From: Prunella strophiata
Taxonomy: Eukaryota; Chordata; Aves; Passeriformes; Prunellidae
Reading direction: 5' to 3'
NCBI GenBank assembly: GCA_036583965.1
Contig: JAZBQD010000001.1
Location: forward strand, 28,740,597-28,804,596
Length of the DNA stretch: 64,000 nt
Shown here piece after piece: positions 35,741 through 50,400 of this stretch (position 1 is the first letter of the stretch; every line of letters begins with the position of its first letter). The notes under the pieces are model-generated. The model had not been told where the DNA came from. It did not search any database and saw only the letters and a program-made list of their open reading frames with translations. The position numbers and the translations under genes are program-made.

Positions 35741-38700
35741 GATATTCCATTAAGGATAAATGACTGAATTTTTAATATGCTCCTTTTCAAATAGCAAGAC
35801 ATTTGAGCACAGCTCTGATTTTAGAGTGACAAAACATACATGGTCTTAAATTTTCAGTCAGATACTTGTTTGTGTAAAGATCTTCCTTAAACTTTTGGGA
35901 ATTTCCAGCTGTGCCACAGGTCATCCTGCATGAATCCAGTTGTAAGACTGGAACCTAAGATTATTATTTTTTCCACACAAAAACTCTAGCTGACTTATTT
36001 CAGCTTCTCTAAGAGGGATACAGTTCCATCATAGAATCTAAGTACTCTTTAACAAAAAATATGTGCAGATCTATTGCCAAGAAAAGCAAAGAAAAGAAAA
36101 GACCAAATTATAAAGATAGGTACAAGGTATTAATAAGGTGCTATTTAAAACACTGTTTTCTCAGAACTCATTACTGTTCTGGTCCTAGTGATGGAGTGTT
36201 CTCATGCAGACACTGGCAGCAGGTCACAGCAGAGTAGCTCAGTTCACATCAGTGCAGCCACATAGAGTGTTTGCACACCTACACTTACAACATTTTTTTA
36301 ATGCATGGATTTTAAATACAATGGGAAAAATCAGTTGCTTAGTCTGATCATATCAACTTCCTTGATCTTTTATTTTTATTCCTGTCTTTTACTTTCCTTC
36401 CTTCCACCATTGCCATTCAATGAAAGAGGTACAAGGGAAGGAAGAAGAGAAGAAAAGAGAAAGAAGGAGTGTATTTCCTTGGCTAGTCCAACAAGGTGCA
36501 TTCTGAGAGTTCTTCTGGCAAACCTTGCATATAAGGTTTTACCTCTAGCTGGGATCCAGAAAGCAATGTCCCAATGCTCCCAGTGAAAGGCTAAATGTCA
36601 CTTGGTACAGCCTTTTTGTACTTTCTGTTATTTCTTCACAGCTGAAGAAATAAGATAAAGTAGAAAAGTAAATTAGGTCAGTTTTTGCACAGGCAGTTTC
36701 CAGAAAGCAATGCTCCCAAGGAAAAGCAGTGGCTGCACTAGAGGACAACCCACAGCTGGCATCAGGGTGCTGTGCAGGACAAAAATGGGATGTCTGCCAG
36801 TTCTCAAACTGAATGGGAGCAAAGCCATAGGTATACAGTCTCTAACTTCCACAGCTGCCAGGAAAGTCTGTGTTACATCAGTAATTCCATAGGTCTCCTA
36901 CAACCATTCATCCTAGTCTGTATCACAGCTCTGGTTTTAATTGCATCTGAAGTTAACTCAGCAGAAAAATATCTTTGTCCTGAGTGATAGACAACTGTTT
37001 TCTTCCAGTTTTGTAACCCTATATCATCACCAGAAGAAAAAGACAGCACCCACCCTCACCAATCAGTCTTTTCTCATAGTCTTTCTGGTGCATGTGAGAA
37101 AGCATTATAAAGCACTACAGCAAAAACTATCACAAATTCTTTGTTTCAGTGAAACAATCATAAAACCTAGGAATTAGCCATTTATATGTTTATTTACTAC
37201 GTTTGTTTATATCTATCTGACTTTAATAGATATCCTAATGTAATTTTTTCAAATATATTTTTAATGTATAAGTAAAATACAGGATTATCCATTCCTAGCA
37301 TAGTTTGACCAAAAAAAAAAATTACACTTTGTGGCATCTTGTGATCCTGGCAGCTGGACAGTTGTCTTACATGGGAATATAGATGCATTTTTGTCTTGAG
37401 AGCCCCCAAATCCCTGCATTCTCCATAGGGAAGAATGAGACAGGAAATTTCTGGGTTACTGGGCTCTTTGGCGCAGATGTCTCTTTTGCTTTCACACGTA
37501 TTTCCACAGCAAGAGGAGATCCATGCTAAGCAACAGACACAGAGACTCATTCAGCAATGGTTCTTTTCTTTTTTTGTCTGCTCTAAAATAGTCTGAGTGT
37601 TAGGAAGAGTAACAAGCACTGAACTTTTCCCCACATACATTGCTCACACAGAGGAATGAAAGTGGATTGAGATAAGACTACTTTTTTTTTTCTTCTCTAA
37701 GGAAAAACCCAGGTAAAGTTCAGGTTCCTTCAAATTAGGTTTATTATTGGAATCATAAGTCCACAATCCAGCAAAATGTACCTGATTTCAGTATAATTTT
37801 TTATGTGCTTTTGAAGTTAAATATATATTTAAGAACTTGCTTGCTTAGGTGATTAGGCTTGTGACAGAAGATTTAGGCAAACACCTAAATTTGGGGATTC
37901 TGTGATCTCAGTTCTCATGCTGAGGGTTTCAGGTATCAAAAAGTGCCAAGTACACAGCCTTTACATTCTCAAATATTTTATCATATTCTGCAATCCTTAA
38001 GTTCAAAGACAGCTTTTCATTGTCAGTAATAAAACTTGATCCATTTTTCCTCTTAAGCTCTTTTTATTCTGTTTGACCCACATTGCTATAATAGTAAGAG
38101 TCTAAAACTATTCACTTTGCCTTTTCATGTTCCTTTTAAGGCAAGAGTATCTAGTAATCCATGGGAAAGTGTGAGGAATAAGAAGGGCAATGACATGTCC
38201 TAAGTGGCATTTGGAAGTAAACTTTCTTCCCCTCGAGGTCCTGTTCTAGATCTAGAAAAGTTTTTTTTTTCTCTGTAACACAGGTTCTCCTTCAGCCATA
38301 TTTTGTGCTTTATATCCAAAAACTACAGTAGGCAGAGGCTTACTCTGAGAACCAGAAAATTATGCCTACTCATCATTTTGTGTAAATATTTTCTTACTAG
38401 AAGTTTGGCTTTTGTTTTTTGTGATATAACCTGAGGAATAGTGGCTTCCTATTCCTATGGAATATACAAAAATGAAAGAAAGAGGCAACCAAGATCCAGC
38501 AAGACTATAAGCTCAACTTTTCTGGAGGGTCTAAAAGGCTTGAACTCCTCTGTGGGGTTCTGCCCAAGCAACTGTGGTGTATCAGCTGTGTATTCTCCCT
38601 CCTGGCAGCAGCCACCATCTTAAAAATGTACAGGCACCAAAATTTCCCAGTGATTATTGCAAAGTGACCAGCTGCATACAGATTTAAGGTGGCCTGGGGA

Positions 38701-39254
38701 AGGATGCTCAGTGATTTTTGAAATATAATCAGGCTTTTTGGGGGGATGAAAACAGGGTGCCTTGGAGGGGAAGGCACTGGCATGCAAGCTTATTCCAGTG
38801 TGCACAGGAGAATTAATTGGGAATTCAAAGTGATATCCATATAGTACTTCAAGGAGAGCACAGTAACAACAAATGCAAAATATTACTGCTTGTCATAAGT
38901 TCTGCATCAGTTATGAGGCTCTCACTAAAAGAAATGTAAAAACTTATAACCTTTTAGCACTTTATATTCAATTCTCAAATCAGACACCAATTGCAAGAGA
39001 AAAAATGTTACCACTCCTCTATTTACATTAATGCCACTGGTAGAGTCTGATTCCCAGTGACTTCTTCAGCACAATTTCTGCTGCCATTGTTTAAACCCAG
39101 TCTGAGACCACACGGGTCTTTCAGTGCTCTGCTATCTGATCTTCCTGTGGATTATGAGCAGTAGGTTTTGTCTGTACCATAATCTGTTCACACATTCTGA
39201 CAAGAAAATGCAAAATGCCTATAACAGAAAGCACTACTTTAGTCCCAAAGCTAA

Positions 39255-39298
39255 GAAAAAAAACCTAAACCAAACCAAAACAGCAAAACCCCCAAAAC
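39255..39298. repeat. A-rich low-complexity tract with CCAAAC words
   Basis: An A8 run leads into CCTAAACCAAACCAAAACAG and then CAAAACCCCCAAAAC. It is the same type as the tract at 11424-11503. Confidence 0.8.
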
Positions 39299-40023
39299 AT
39301 TAAACAGTTGCAGCAGAAATAGCCAATGTCCATATTTTGTACAGGAACAAGATAGTATCTGTTGGGAATATTTTAGAGCAATATAACCAGCTTAAAACCA
39401 CTCAAATTTTAACAGATGGCATTTTGACCACAGCATACAATCCCAGATATGCAATTTACTGAGTATAAACAAGCCAGAAGAAGAAGGGAGAAAACTCCTT
39501 GGCGCCTGCTACACGTAATACACACAAGTGCTGCAGAAATCTGCTGATAATCCCCTTTTCAGTTTGTGTTCACAGCTAAATCTACTTCCACTTCCTCTGA
39601 TACTGAACATTATGCAGTGCTCTGAGGTCCACCACTAGCCATAAATCCCAGGCAGGAAACAGTCTTCAAGTCTAAGGAGGAAAGACAGCATTTCATTTTC
39701 TAAAGCCAGCCCAGAGTAACCAGGTCAAACAAAGTTTGGAGCTGAAGCTTCTAAACTCAGGGTACAACTGTGTATGTTTTGCTGCTTGTTTTCTTACCAG
39801 GCTAACCGGATGCAACAAATGAAACTGTTTTTCTCTCTTATTTTCTCTCTCTGACTGCCTCATTGGGAGCTCCTCTTTGGGAGCCAACCTCTCCATGAGC
39901 CAGTGCTTGAGGTCATAGCTCCCTAACTTCAAGACATCTGCTAGGTCAGACATACTTGAAGAGAATCAGCTGCTTGCAGCCAGCACATTATTAGCACACT
40001 GAGTCCCAGACAAATGCTGAGGG

Positions 40024-40048
40024 TCTCTCTCTCTCTTTTTCCATCTCT
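40024..40048. repeat. Short TC microsatellite in a pyrimidine tract
   Basis: (TC)6 at 40024-40035 runs into T5 and then CCATCTCTCT. Short and probably of little consequence. Confidence 0.8.
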
Positions 40049-41260
40049 CTAACTAACACAGAATCACATATATCCACATATTGTATTTAAATTTTCTTGT
40101 CTTGATCAGAGATCTATCTCCAATGCCAATACAGAGCATTAAATAAAGAGTTTGAGCTCTTAAATGTTTGAATAAGCAGCTAAAATAATTACAGGAAAAA
40201 AATTACAAAACAAAATACTCTCTTCACTTCTGGTGCTAGGTATTGAGTTTGTTCTGTATGGTACTCCTAACTTTCTGAAAAATCACAGAAGGTACAAAAA
40301 AGCCCCTAATTTACTGTGTTGGACACCTGAAAAAGAGATTGATGAACTATACTTTGTGAAAAAAAACCCCTCCTCTTCATGTCTGAAACTCAATATTTAA
40401 ATCCAGAGACCCTCTAAAGTCTTTGCTCCTTATGAAGCACTTGATGCTCCTTCTTATATTTGTTATTTAAAACATTTTAGTTATTCCAGTAACAGATGTA
40501 AGAAAAAGGCAAATAAAAATCCAGTATTTGTGTTCATCTCTCTGATATCAAAAACATACATACAGGAAAAATATAGTTAGTAAGGAATTATTTCTTCTTT
40601 TTAAGTCAGCAAAGGCTTGTCCTAGAGCTGCTTCAAGCCACCTTTTCTGCCCTAAATGAAGTGTTACTCGGAAATAGAACAGCCAGTTTACAGTAAGGAA
40701 AAAAATCTGCCTGGAAAAAAAATACACCAGGCTTGATTCAAAACTTGCACACTGGAGTGCCAGCTTGGCAGCAGTTGAAAGTGCAATGGAATTGAAAGGT
40801 TTCCATCTCACTGCTAAGCTTTAACACAGCATGTTAGATATTCACAGTGCTGTGGCACAGACCTGCAGCCCCAAGTGTACTAATTTCTACAAAGCTTTTG
40901 AAACTCTCATTCAGGTGCCTGGAAAAGCAGAAAGTACAAGGAAACTGGTAACATACCCCTCAGGGAGTACCTAAAAGCCAGTCAAAATTGCAGGACCTGT
41001 ATCTAGAGAATTGCAGTAAAAATCCTTCTGTACAGCTCATCTCTTTAACAGACTTTAGGAGGGAATTGCTAGGAGCTGGATTCACAGCCCCTATAAAGCC
41101 ACCAAGCAGCATTTATCCATGTATTGATATTTGTTTAGCTAAGGTTCAGTCCCTGCTCATCTCCACCAGATCTAGTATTATAAAATAAGTAGGAAAAATC
41201 AACATCTATTAAGGGCTGTTTTAAGCTCTGTCCACTTTACCCTCTGTCATCCAATACACT

Positions 41261-41470
41261 TTATTCTTTCCATGTATGCCAAGAACTAATTTCAGTTTTG
41301 CACCTATTCTTTTCAAAGTCTGCTGGCAGAAAACATAAGGGAGGCAACCTATGCTCAGAGATTGATGCAGGCTCTCTACAGGACTCCAAGTCTGTGTCTT
41401 TTGCAATAAAAATGTCTTGCAAGAAAAGTGAGAATACTGCAATGAACAAACCTAGTGCAATAATAGTCAT
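41261..41470 (-). other. Small unassigned frame with a hydrophobic N-terminus
   Basis: ATG at 41470 (read leftward) to TAA at 41263-41261 gives 69 residues. Residues 2-17 are strongly hydrophobic (begins MTIIALGLFIAVF), followed by a charged segment, then Cys31, Cys46 and Cys57, with a PLCFLPADFEKNRC stretch. An AATAAA (41265-41260) overlaps the stop codon. The frame is closed upstream by a stop about 50 bp before the ATG, so no upstream coding exon continues into it directly. The pattern resembles a small secreted or membrane peptide, but no family is recognised and AT-rich DNA readily encodes hydrophobic stretches. Confidence 0.12.
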
Positions 41471-41489
41471 ATTTTTCCATCTCAAAGTA

Positions 41490-44400
41490 TTTCCCTCATA
41501 TTTATCTGTTTATGTCATAGTAAAAAGATCAAAAATTGGTTGAGGTTTAAGTTTTCATTGGACAGCCCCTGGGGAAAGCTCTTCTGCTGGCCTGCAGAGA
41601 CCACGCAATCCCTGCTGAGTGCAGGTGCAGGGGGGCCAGTGCAAACTATCAGCCTTGTCTGCAGTCCTCTCTCTGCCCTTGTAAGATCAGCACACAGGAA
41701 GAGCATGGGGTAATGGCTTTGGTCTGCAGGAGTTTGTCCTTCAGGAACTAGACTGAAAAACATGTCTTGGTAAGTCCAAAACAAGCACCGGGTTTGAACC
41801 AAGACACTTCAACAGGGAAAACAGAGCCTTTTAAAAAAACATTCTTGCTAATCTACTTGATACCATTTGAGCCTCCAAAAAGTACCAGTCTGAAAGAAAA
41901 CATATCTTTCATATGCTGACTTTAAGTAATTTTGATTCTGTGTCTTTCAAGTTAGAAACAAAGTGGGGGGAACATAGAGCATTTGACAGTATCATTATTC
42001 ATCATCTCCACTGGAAATAGGAAATATGGAATGTTTAGTCTCTTGTGATTTCTTCAGTGGAAGTGAATTATGATCCAGCACTGGCACTTAGCACATTCAT
42101 GACAGGGTTATTAACTCATTCTTTTATCAGCTGTGCTCTATCAGATACAGTACTCCTGGATGATACTTCTGAGCAGCAAGATCAGAACAGAGGTTGGGTA
42201 AGGATACCACCACTGGCTCAGGGGATCCCTCAGCTGCAAATTGGTGGGGTCTGGAGGAGGTTACTGGGGTAAAGCTATTTTATGCTTAGCTTGGTTTGGA
42301 AATCTCCTCTGACATCCATGGCTGGACCTACAAAGGGCTGGGCTAGCACTTTGTCTGGCCCAGTTCAGCCATCCTGGCATGCATGTGCCTATATGAAATG
42401 ATTGTGCTCAGTGAAGAAAATAACCTTTAGCTTGCAATAAAAATGAAAAAGGCCCAACTTTAGAGACAGCAATACAGTTACCATAGCTACTATTAGATCT
42501 TCATTTACAAAAAGTTAAAGTACTAGGCATGCTGTACAATAAAATCAAATCTTGACATAGAACCAACTGACTGCTGATGTCAGGCACAATTCAGGATGTG
42601 ATTCAAGTAGTAACAACCTTAGAGATTCTTTTCAGTTTGTGGAGAGGAAAACAGGCTTTCAACTCATTTATTACATATTCTTTGGGAACAAGGAAAGAGA
42701 TGAATTAGAAAAGCACAGGGAATCTTTTATTTTCAAACACAGATTAGATTTTATAGGTTTTTTTAAAGACGGTAAAAAATTAAGGTTGAGTCTGTGCTTC
42801 ATCGCTTCAAGAGTGATAAAAATGTTGCATTGTTTTAGCATTCAGCATGGTCTGATCTGGTTTTGGAGTTGGAAAGCAGCACATTTCTGTGTCAGAATAA
42901 CACAGTTAATATTTTTAGCATTTCATCAAACAGATACATAAATTTAAACATCACATGCCTCATTTTGTTTCTGACTGGATTTACCAGGTGTGTGTTTTGA
43001 GCTGCGTGTCAGCACCATCTTTTATTTGTCCAACACACAGAACGTCTGGGCTTGTACAGGTCAATGTACAAACACACCCTGCCCTCACTTTCTGAAGTAT
43101 AGGCTCATGCTGAAAATCCTGTTTACAGCATCTGATAAGTCATTCTTAAGTTCTTTTTAATTTCAGTGCTGCCTAAATTCAGCTCTTCTGTGTTAATGTT
43201 AATACATACAGTAAGAAAAAGATAGGAGTAATTTAGCATTAAAATCTTTTAAATGTACAGTACAAACAAAGCAATGCTCCTTTCTGAATGGTGCATTTTT
43301 ATTAGTCCTACAGATACAGACTACTAAATCACAAAGGGAAGAGACATGAGGGCTCTTTGAGCCTGTCCAGAACACAGGAAGGAGAAAAAGCAAAGGCACT
43401 TTTGCCCTTTTATCATCCCTTAGGACACCAGGTTTCAGCATCACTGGGTTTGGTAAGAGTCTCCTTCAAAGACAATGAATAAGCAGAAGAAGGCCATATC
43501 AGAGGGTATGAAATTTGGCCAGCAGGTTGCCTAAGGTTCCAAGTACAGATGAATTTTGAACTATGATATGAGTAAAATTTACACTTTGTAATGAATCAAG
43601 AATCAAACTTGTTTGCTTTTTCTTGAACAGCAAATTTTGCTCGAGTTTTATTGTAGCAAATAAAACTCCACCAAGACTACTTTAGAGGAGGATTTTTGTC
43701 TGCAAAACACCCATTCACCCTCTACCCCTCTCAGGAGACATGATGACTGTAATAAGGAAATTACTATAGCAGATAAAAGAAAAGGCACAACCTGGTATTT
43801 CTCATGTGTGGACAGGAGAACTCTCTCATTTACCACCTTTTGATGGCAACAACAGGAACTCTTTTGTAGATTTCCACAGTCTCTGCCTAACCCCAAGTAC
43901 ATGCATACACATATGTGCAATGTAGAAACTTGCTCTAACTCAGAGTGCTGGCAGCCAAACTCCACTAAAATATAGGCCTCCAAACACTGAAGCCCTGCTC
44001 TTGGACCTCATCCCTCTGGAAGAATTAATTACTAGGAGGGGTTTGGGACTTTTTTTCCTTATTTTACATTCCCTTGCTCCTCTCTGCTTCCTGGTGAAAA
44101 TGTGTACTGCTCTCCCACTCTTGCTCCCCTTCCCTGATTTCCATGGTTCAGATGTTTGAAAACACTTTGTAGAATTCTGCAAGCTTCTTCCAGCTATGCC
44201 AAAGCAAACTTGAACTCACAGCCTTCTGAGGCTTTCCCATCACTCCTGACACTCTCTTGGTGATCTGCCTGCTATGAAGTTTTTGCTGGGGTTTTCTGAC
44301 CATTTCTGCACATCCACCGTGGAACAGCTAAATGAGATATGGATGCCAAGGAAAAAAAAAACCAAAACCCTACATTGCTTTCCCTTGGTTAGTTGAAATG

Positions 44401-47400
44401 GGAAAGGGGAAAAAAAAAAAAAAAAAAAGGAAAGAAAAGAAAAAGAAAAAACAGACAGGGAGAAAGGGCAGAAAAAGAGGGAAGCAGTGTGGGCATGTGT
44501 ATTTGAGGGAGCAAGGAACTGTAAAAGAAGGTGGTCTTTTCACTAAGTACTGTCTCTTTAAAAATAAAATTTAAAAAATACCCTCAGTGTTTTCTTTAGT
44601 CTTTTTCATTCTTTGGCAGCATCCCAAAGATTTCACTGTCCTTGTCTCCAGCATCTGGAAACCATCAGGGTAAACAATAGAGTGCTAGGAACTGGAACCC
44701 CTGCCTCAGCTCCCGTGGGACTTCACTCTGGAGAACATGAGAACACAAACCATTGGACACCATGTGGTCAATTACTTCAAACTAACAAATCTGTGTGCCT
44801 TCCTATTTTCTGTTTTCCTTGGCACCACATGACCCTTTCACAATGGAACCCAGCTGTTGAAAAAGCCAGACGTTTTCTTTTTTAACCTCTTGCTTACTTT
44901 TGTGCTTGCTTTCCGCAGCAAGCTTAGGGTTGGCACGTACCCCAGGTAGAAGTGTCCCTGCTTATTAAAATCCTGGCTGGCTGCAATGTTTGCCTGTATT
45001 AGTCAGCAGAGAGGCTCGAGAGTATTAACTTAACAGGATCATACTGCAGTGAGGACTCCACAGGTGGTCCTGTGTTTTCTGGGTTTCCTGACATTGCATG
45101 CCAGGACTTCAAGCAGATACACCAGGACACTTTTATAGCCTGCCTGTTTTGTGCAATCAGTAATTGCATGTGCAGTTGTGACCTACTTTTTAAAATTTGT
45201 TCCTAGTGCAGGTGCTGTATTGGCAATTGCAAAGAGCTAAAGTCATCTCAAAGCCAAAGGCTGTTGAGGGGGCCACCCCCTTCTAGTGCTGTGAAATAAA
45301 CTTTGCTCTGGATTAGCCATACTTGCTCCAGCACTAAAGCTGGTGGTCACAAAGCAGAGGCATGATGGGTTCTTGCTCTTTCCAGCCTTCTGTTTCAAAA
45401 TCCAATCTTTGAACTGTGGGAAACAGTGCAGTGTTACTGACCACACACTAGGCCAGGACTTCTATATTGTATTTAGATGCATCAACTTATATGTGTGGTT
45501 TACTTTCATTAACTTTCTTCAATGAATGGGGATGTTGAATGGAATGGACTTGTGCAAGAGATCTAGGACTTCACCTTAAAGTTGCTGAGCATCCCTAGCA
45601 CACACTAAAGAAAAGCAGCTGACATTTCATGTACAAATAATCAATCATACAGTGCTCCTAGGACTGACAGTTTGATTTCTGGGAGAAAGACAGGTACATG
45701 TTCAATACTGTGCCTAAAAGACAGGAAAAAACAAGGATGTGCCATGCAGCTGGATCCTCACAGCTGGAAGTCCACTCAGAGATGTGGCTTTACCTGTATT
45801 CTGGGACTCAGCTTCAGCACCTCTGACCTCAAACAGGTGATTGCTTATCTGCTGTGCAAAGGCAGCTCTGTTAGTTTGTAAAGGTCAGGCATTGGCAGCA
45901 GTGGAGTCAGGATAACCAGTGCAGGGTAACCAGATTCACAGTGGCAGCTATTTCCATCAGATCTGTGTCCCAGAGTGACAGGGCTGTCACAATAACTGGG
46001 TCCAGCCTTACTCCACAGGCTGCTTGGTGAGGCTGGCCTTGCCTCTGGATACAGAAGGGCTTTTCCTGACACCCTGGTTGTACACTGAGCACTACACACC
46101 TTACTCATTTCTAGCTTGCTGTGTGGAACTGTACTACCTAATTTTCATTAAGTTACAGAAACCTGTAGAAACTTTGGACCCTGTCAGTTTTTTTTCTATT
46201 TAGAGCAAGTGAAGTTATTTTAAAATGTCTTTTCAGCCTCTTTGGATTTATATAAAAAACTTTTTCACTGTAATGGCCTCACATCAAAACACAACCCAAT
46301 TAACACAACAAAGTGAAACAGAATAATAATATATACATATCTCCTGTGAGCTGCAGACACCAACAATAATTATGAAAGCTGACAATTTTAAACTTAAAAA
46401 GTAGATAAACTAGGAGATGGCTTGGATAGGCTGAATAAGCAAAGAATGCTTTAAAACCTTGCCTGCAAGCTTGTTAAAGATACGCTGTTGAGCCTAAAAC
46501 TAATGAGATGGATGCCTGGAATTGGTGGAATCTTGTTCCTCCCCTTTCTACAAAGTGCAATATATAGTTTGTGTACACTTTTAAGTTATATTTCTTTTAA
46601 AAGAGATGAAGATGAATCATTAAATGGATTTGCTGAAGGAATTTCTACTGCAGGATCTAAGAATTTAGCCATTTTGTAGCCAGTAGTTTTAATATGGGCT
46701 TTTTTTAATCCCCTGTCCAGCCTATAGCTCAGCAGTAATACTAGGGAAACTTTTTTTCCCTTTTCTGCCAGTACTTTTTGATCCCAAATGTCTGAAGAAT
46801 TGATTAACGTGATACTCAAAGGGCAGAAGTGGTAGGGGGAGGAGGACAGTTAGGACCATGCAGTAGGAACTTAAACAGCACAGTACATGCTTAATCTTTT
46901 CATATTTATGGAAGAGTTGGTTAAATGTATGGCAGAAGTTCAAATCAATTTACTACTTCCCTGTGTGAGCATCTTGGACAGCTTCTTGTCTGGCTGACAG
47001 ATATTCACAGAAATATAGATACAGTTCTTTAAGGAAGGTTCTGCCTATAGCAAGAAATTTCTGTCACACAAGAGTTAAGGGAGCCTACCTTAACTGACTG
47101 AAGCTGTCCCAGTACAAGTTGGGTGCAAGCCAGGACACAAATGAAACCATTATAATGGCACTGATGGATGACCTCGTTCCAGTAATGAGGAAAGAACACA
47201 TCCATTCTCTTCATCCTGCACCTCTTCAGCATTTGACATAACTGTCCATGAGATATAGCTGTCCCACCAGGAAGAGGTGACAGACAGCCAGAGTGATGTG
47301 TTAAGATGGTTCCAGTCTTTTTCAACAAGAGCAGCACTTCCAATATTTGTTCCCCTTCCCCAGCTCAGTGTTGGACATTCCACAAGAATCAGTTTCCCTC

Positions 47401-50400
47401 TGGTCTCTTACAGAATTTGTGTGTTTGCATTTACTTGGTAGGAAAGTTGCATTTAAATGAAGTATATCTATGTGTGACACACAGAGCACAAGCTGGTTTT
47501 CACTGCCTCTATCACTCCTATGTAGTGAGCCTGTGTTTGGTGGGGTGAATTGAATTCAGGGATGAAAAACAGCTGCCTGAAGGTGAACAAGAGCAAGAGC
47601 TGACACTGGCAGCCAGAGGACAGAGCTTTTGGAAATGTTTTAGGAGTAGTGCAATCTGAAGATTGATCAAATATAGTCACTCTTTATGGCAATTGTGGTA
47701 TTACTCCCCAAATCTAACTTGTCCTAATTCTCAAGGAACGTTTTTCTGTCTCTCTGAAATGCTGCAGTTATCCACTCCTTGCTGAGGCTGCTTTACTGCT
47801 CAAGTGCAGTCCTGTGTACCTGACTATGAATGCCTACACCTCTCAGGAAGCTGAAGGCATTCAAGTGTAGTGCAGCATGTATCTCCAGCAATTCAGGAGT
47901 CAGCTTGTGTTCTGTAGCTTTCCACAGAACAGAAGTACAGGCTGAGTCACATGCTGTGATCCTACAGACATTTGTACCAAGTTCATGAGATATTCTAAAC
48001 AGCTTTGATTATTTGGTCCACAAAATCCTCATCTTTGAGTTGTTTCATGAACTGGGCCATGTTATCTGAGGGCACCCACCTATTAGTATCACCAAGAATT
48101 CCACAAGCATTTGTCACCAAAGGGCAAAAACCTTTTTAATGGAAAATTTCCTTTATCTTCAGGAGTAAGGGCAACTCAGGAACTGAGGATTCCCACAAGC
48201 CTCCTCAAGTACACGGTGTGCACATTTTAAGCTCATGTTCAAGTAAACATGTACTGAAATATATATGTTTACAATATATTTAAAAACTAGAAGTCCTGTT
48301 TAGAACAAGATTTCCCCTGCACTAAAGGAAAGGGGGAGAGATGAAGTGCTTTGGTCTTAAAGCTGATTATACTGGAATAACAAACTTTATGGGATACTTT
48401 CTTCCATCTTTCTGTGAATCTAAAGGATGCAGATCTTATTGCCAGTTTTGAATCAGCACAGCATACTGAACACTTCAACTCTTGTGATCACTTTCAATGT
48501 ATTAAGTAGCACTGTTTAAAATGAGTTAATGTTTGTTTGTGGTTGCTCTCTACTTAATGGAACCTCTTTTTCCACCAGTCAAGAGCATTTTTATTTCCAG
48601 TCAAGTGTGGGAAAGCAATTGCAATTCTGATGTTGTACAAGAGATAAAAAGGCAAATTTTCAAGTTCCCAGAAATCTGTTAGAAATAAAACAAAAAACAT
48701 AATCTATGCTCATTTTTGGTTTGAAATACAGAAAAGCCAAAGGCAATGTGCAATATTGTTCCATTTCTTGCAGTTTCTACACTCTGTTGGGATCTCCCTC
48801 TCATTTTAAAATGGAACTGTTAAATCATTAATTGAGAACTGTTTACTAGTGCAATTTTGTGTTTAAAAATAATTTTCAAGTTGTATACAGTCAGATTTCT
48901 GTGACTTTTTTTCATTAATTGCTACAGCTTGTGCATCTGTTTCCACAATAGATTTTAATAAATAGGTCCATAAGCCGCATTTCCTGCATCTCTTTACAGT
49001 ACAATCCTACATATCACCACTTCTGACAGATCACAGACTATAAAGTTATATTTCTGCCTCATGGGGCTGAGTTATTACTAACCACTGAGCTCCACAGAGA
49101 TGAGTCTGTTTATCATAATGTGACTAAGAAGAGCAAGTAGTCAGGGTGGAGAAGAGTGCTCGAGGAGGGAGAGGTGTAACTGGAAAGAAAGCTTCATTTG
49201 TAGATGACAGAGCACTGCTTTTCTACAGAGATGAATGACTTGGAGGAGATTTTACACATCCTGTTTTTCCTCCCCTGTTCAAGTTTTTAAACATTAACAC
49301 TAATACTAAGAGAAATGAAGAAGAAAAAAAGAAAATAATACAGAAGAGCATGAAAGTTACAGCTGAAAAGAAAAAACCCATGAAAATAGAGGACTCTGTT
49401 GATTAACAGCTATGATGGTCATTTCATCTCATTTAGTCTCCTATGTTCAGAAAGAGAACTGACTTCAGGCTGCTGTGCATCAAGAAGGATGTGCATGTAG
49501 GCAAGGCTGGAAGAACTGATTGCATTGCTCACACCCTTTCTGCTGAGGGCAAAGAGGGCACCAAAGTCATACCTGCCTTCAGCACTAGTCAGCATTTTGG
49601 AAGCTGATTCTCATTCAGATGTAATGCACAAACTTTTTTACTTCCATTTAACTCACCAAATTTCCGACTGTCTACAACAAGTGTGGTGTCTATTTTGTGA
49701 CATCAGGTCTACAACACAAGTTTTCAGAGTATTCCTTTCAAAATCTGATGCTGCTCACTGAAATTCCTATTAGGAAGGGACCAAAGGAACACATTGTATG
49801 TAATATGGGAGGAAAAGGCATTCAGTTTGGTGCTTCTGTAGTCAGGTACCACAACATACTGGGATTTTGGCTCTTGGTTTAGACATGCCACCTGGTAACT
49901 CTGGTTCAGCTAACACCTGGGCTTGTTTGTTTTCAAATACCTGTTTACATGGACTGAGCACTTGACTTCAGGAAAGCAAACATGCAGACAGAACAGATGC
50001 TGCAAAGGGAAGTTCATTTTCACACTGGTCAACACTGGTCACAGGCCCTTTCCTTCCACTCTAAATCTTACTCAGGTAGTACACCATTAGTCCAGGAATT
50101 TCAAGCCTGCCACAGGACATCAGGATGCCTTGGGTTCTTACTTTCTTCTCCAAACTCTTCCTTGTTTTCAGTCTAAGGGGCTGTTTGGCTCTCTCCATCT
50201 AAGGGAATGAAAATATCCTTTGCTTGTGGGGCTATTAGTCTCTATCTGAATGGTCTGAAGAGAATTACCATATTCCAATTAGTGCAAAACTCAGTGCTCT
50301 CAGTCTTTTATTTATTTATTGCAGCAAACAGGTTTGTGAATAGTCTCTATTTCTTGGACAAAATAAAAGTTCTCCATTATTTATATGCCCTTTTACTGGC

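Larger units (their letters stand above)
35745..41255. other. AT-rich noncoding stretch, no gene recognised
   Basis: The largest frame is 117 codons (37197-37550, minus). A pyrimidine-rich stretch at about 36375-36410 is followed by a purine-rich stretch at 36425-36470. A (TC)6 repeat begins a pyrimidine tract at 40024-40048. An A-rich CCAAA tract lies at 39255-39298. No gene, RNA or named repeat is supported. Confidence 0.65.

Noticed and set aside
41740..41815. B-box-like GGTTCAAACCC on the minus strand near 41790-41800, suggesting a tRNA gene
   Set aside because: The bases flanking the putative T loop do not pair as a T arm, and no A box, anticodon arm or acceptor stem could be assembled.
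44332..44574. 80-codon Lys-rich frame
   Set aside because: It is simply translation of the purine tract.
47940..47951. NF-E2-like GCTGAGTCAC, and similar AP-1 cores near 22729, 28016, 57255 and 58568
   Set aside because: These are half or partial MAREs of a length that occurs by chance; only the exact 13-mer at 14567 is reported.
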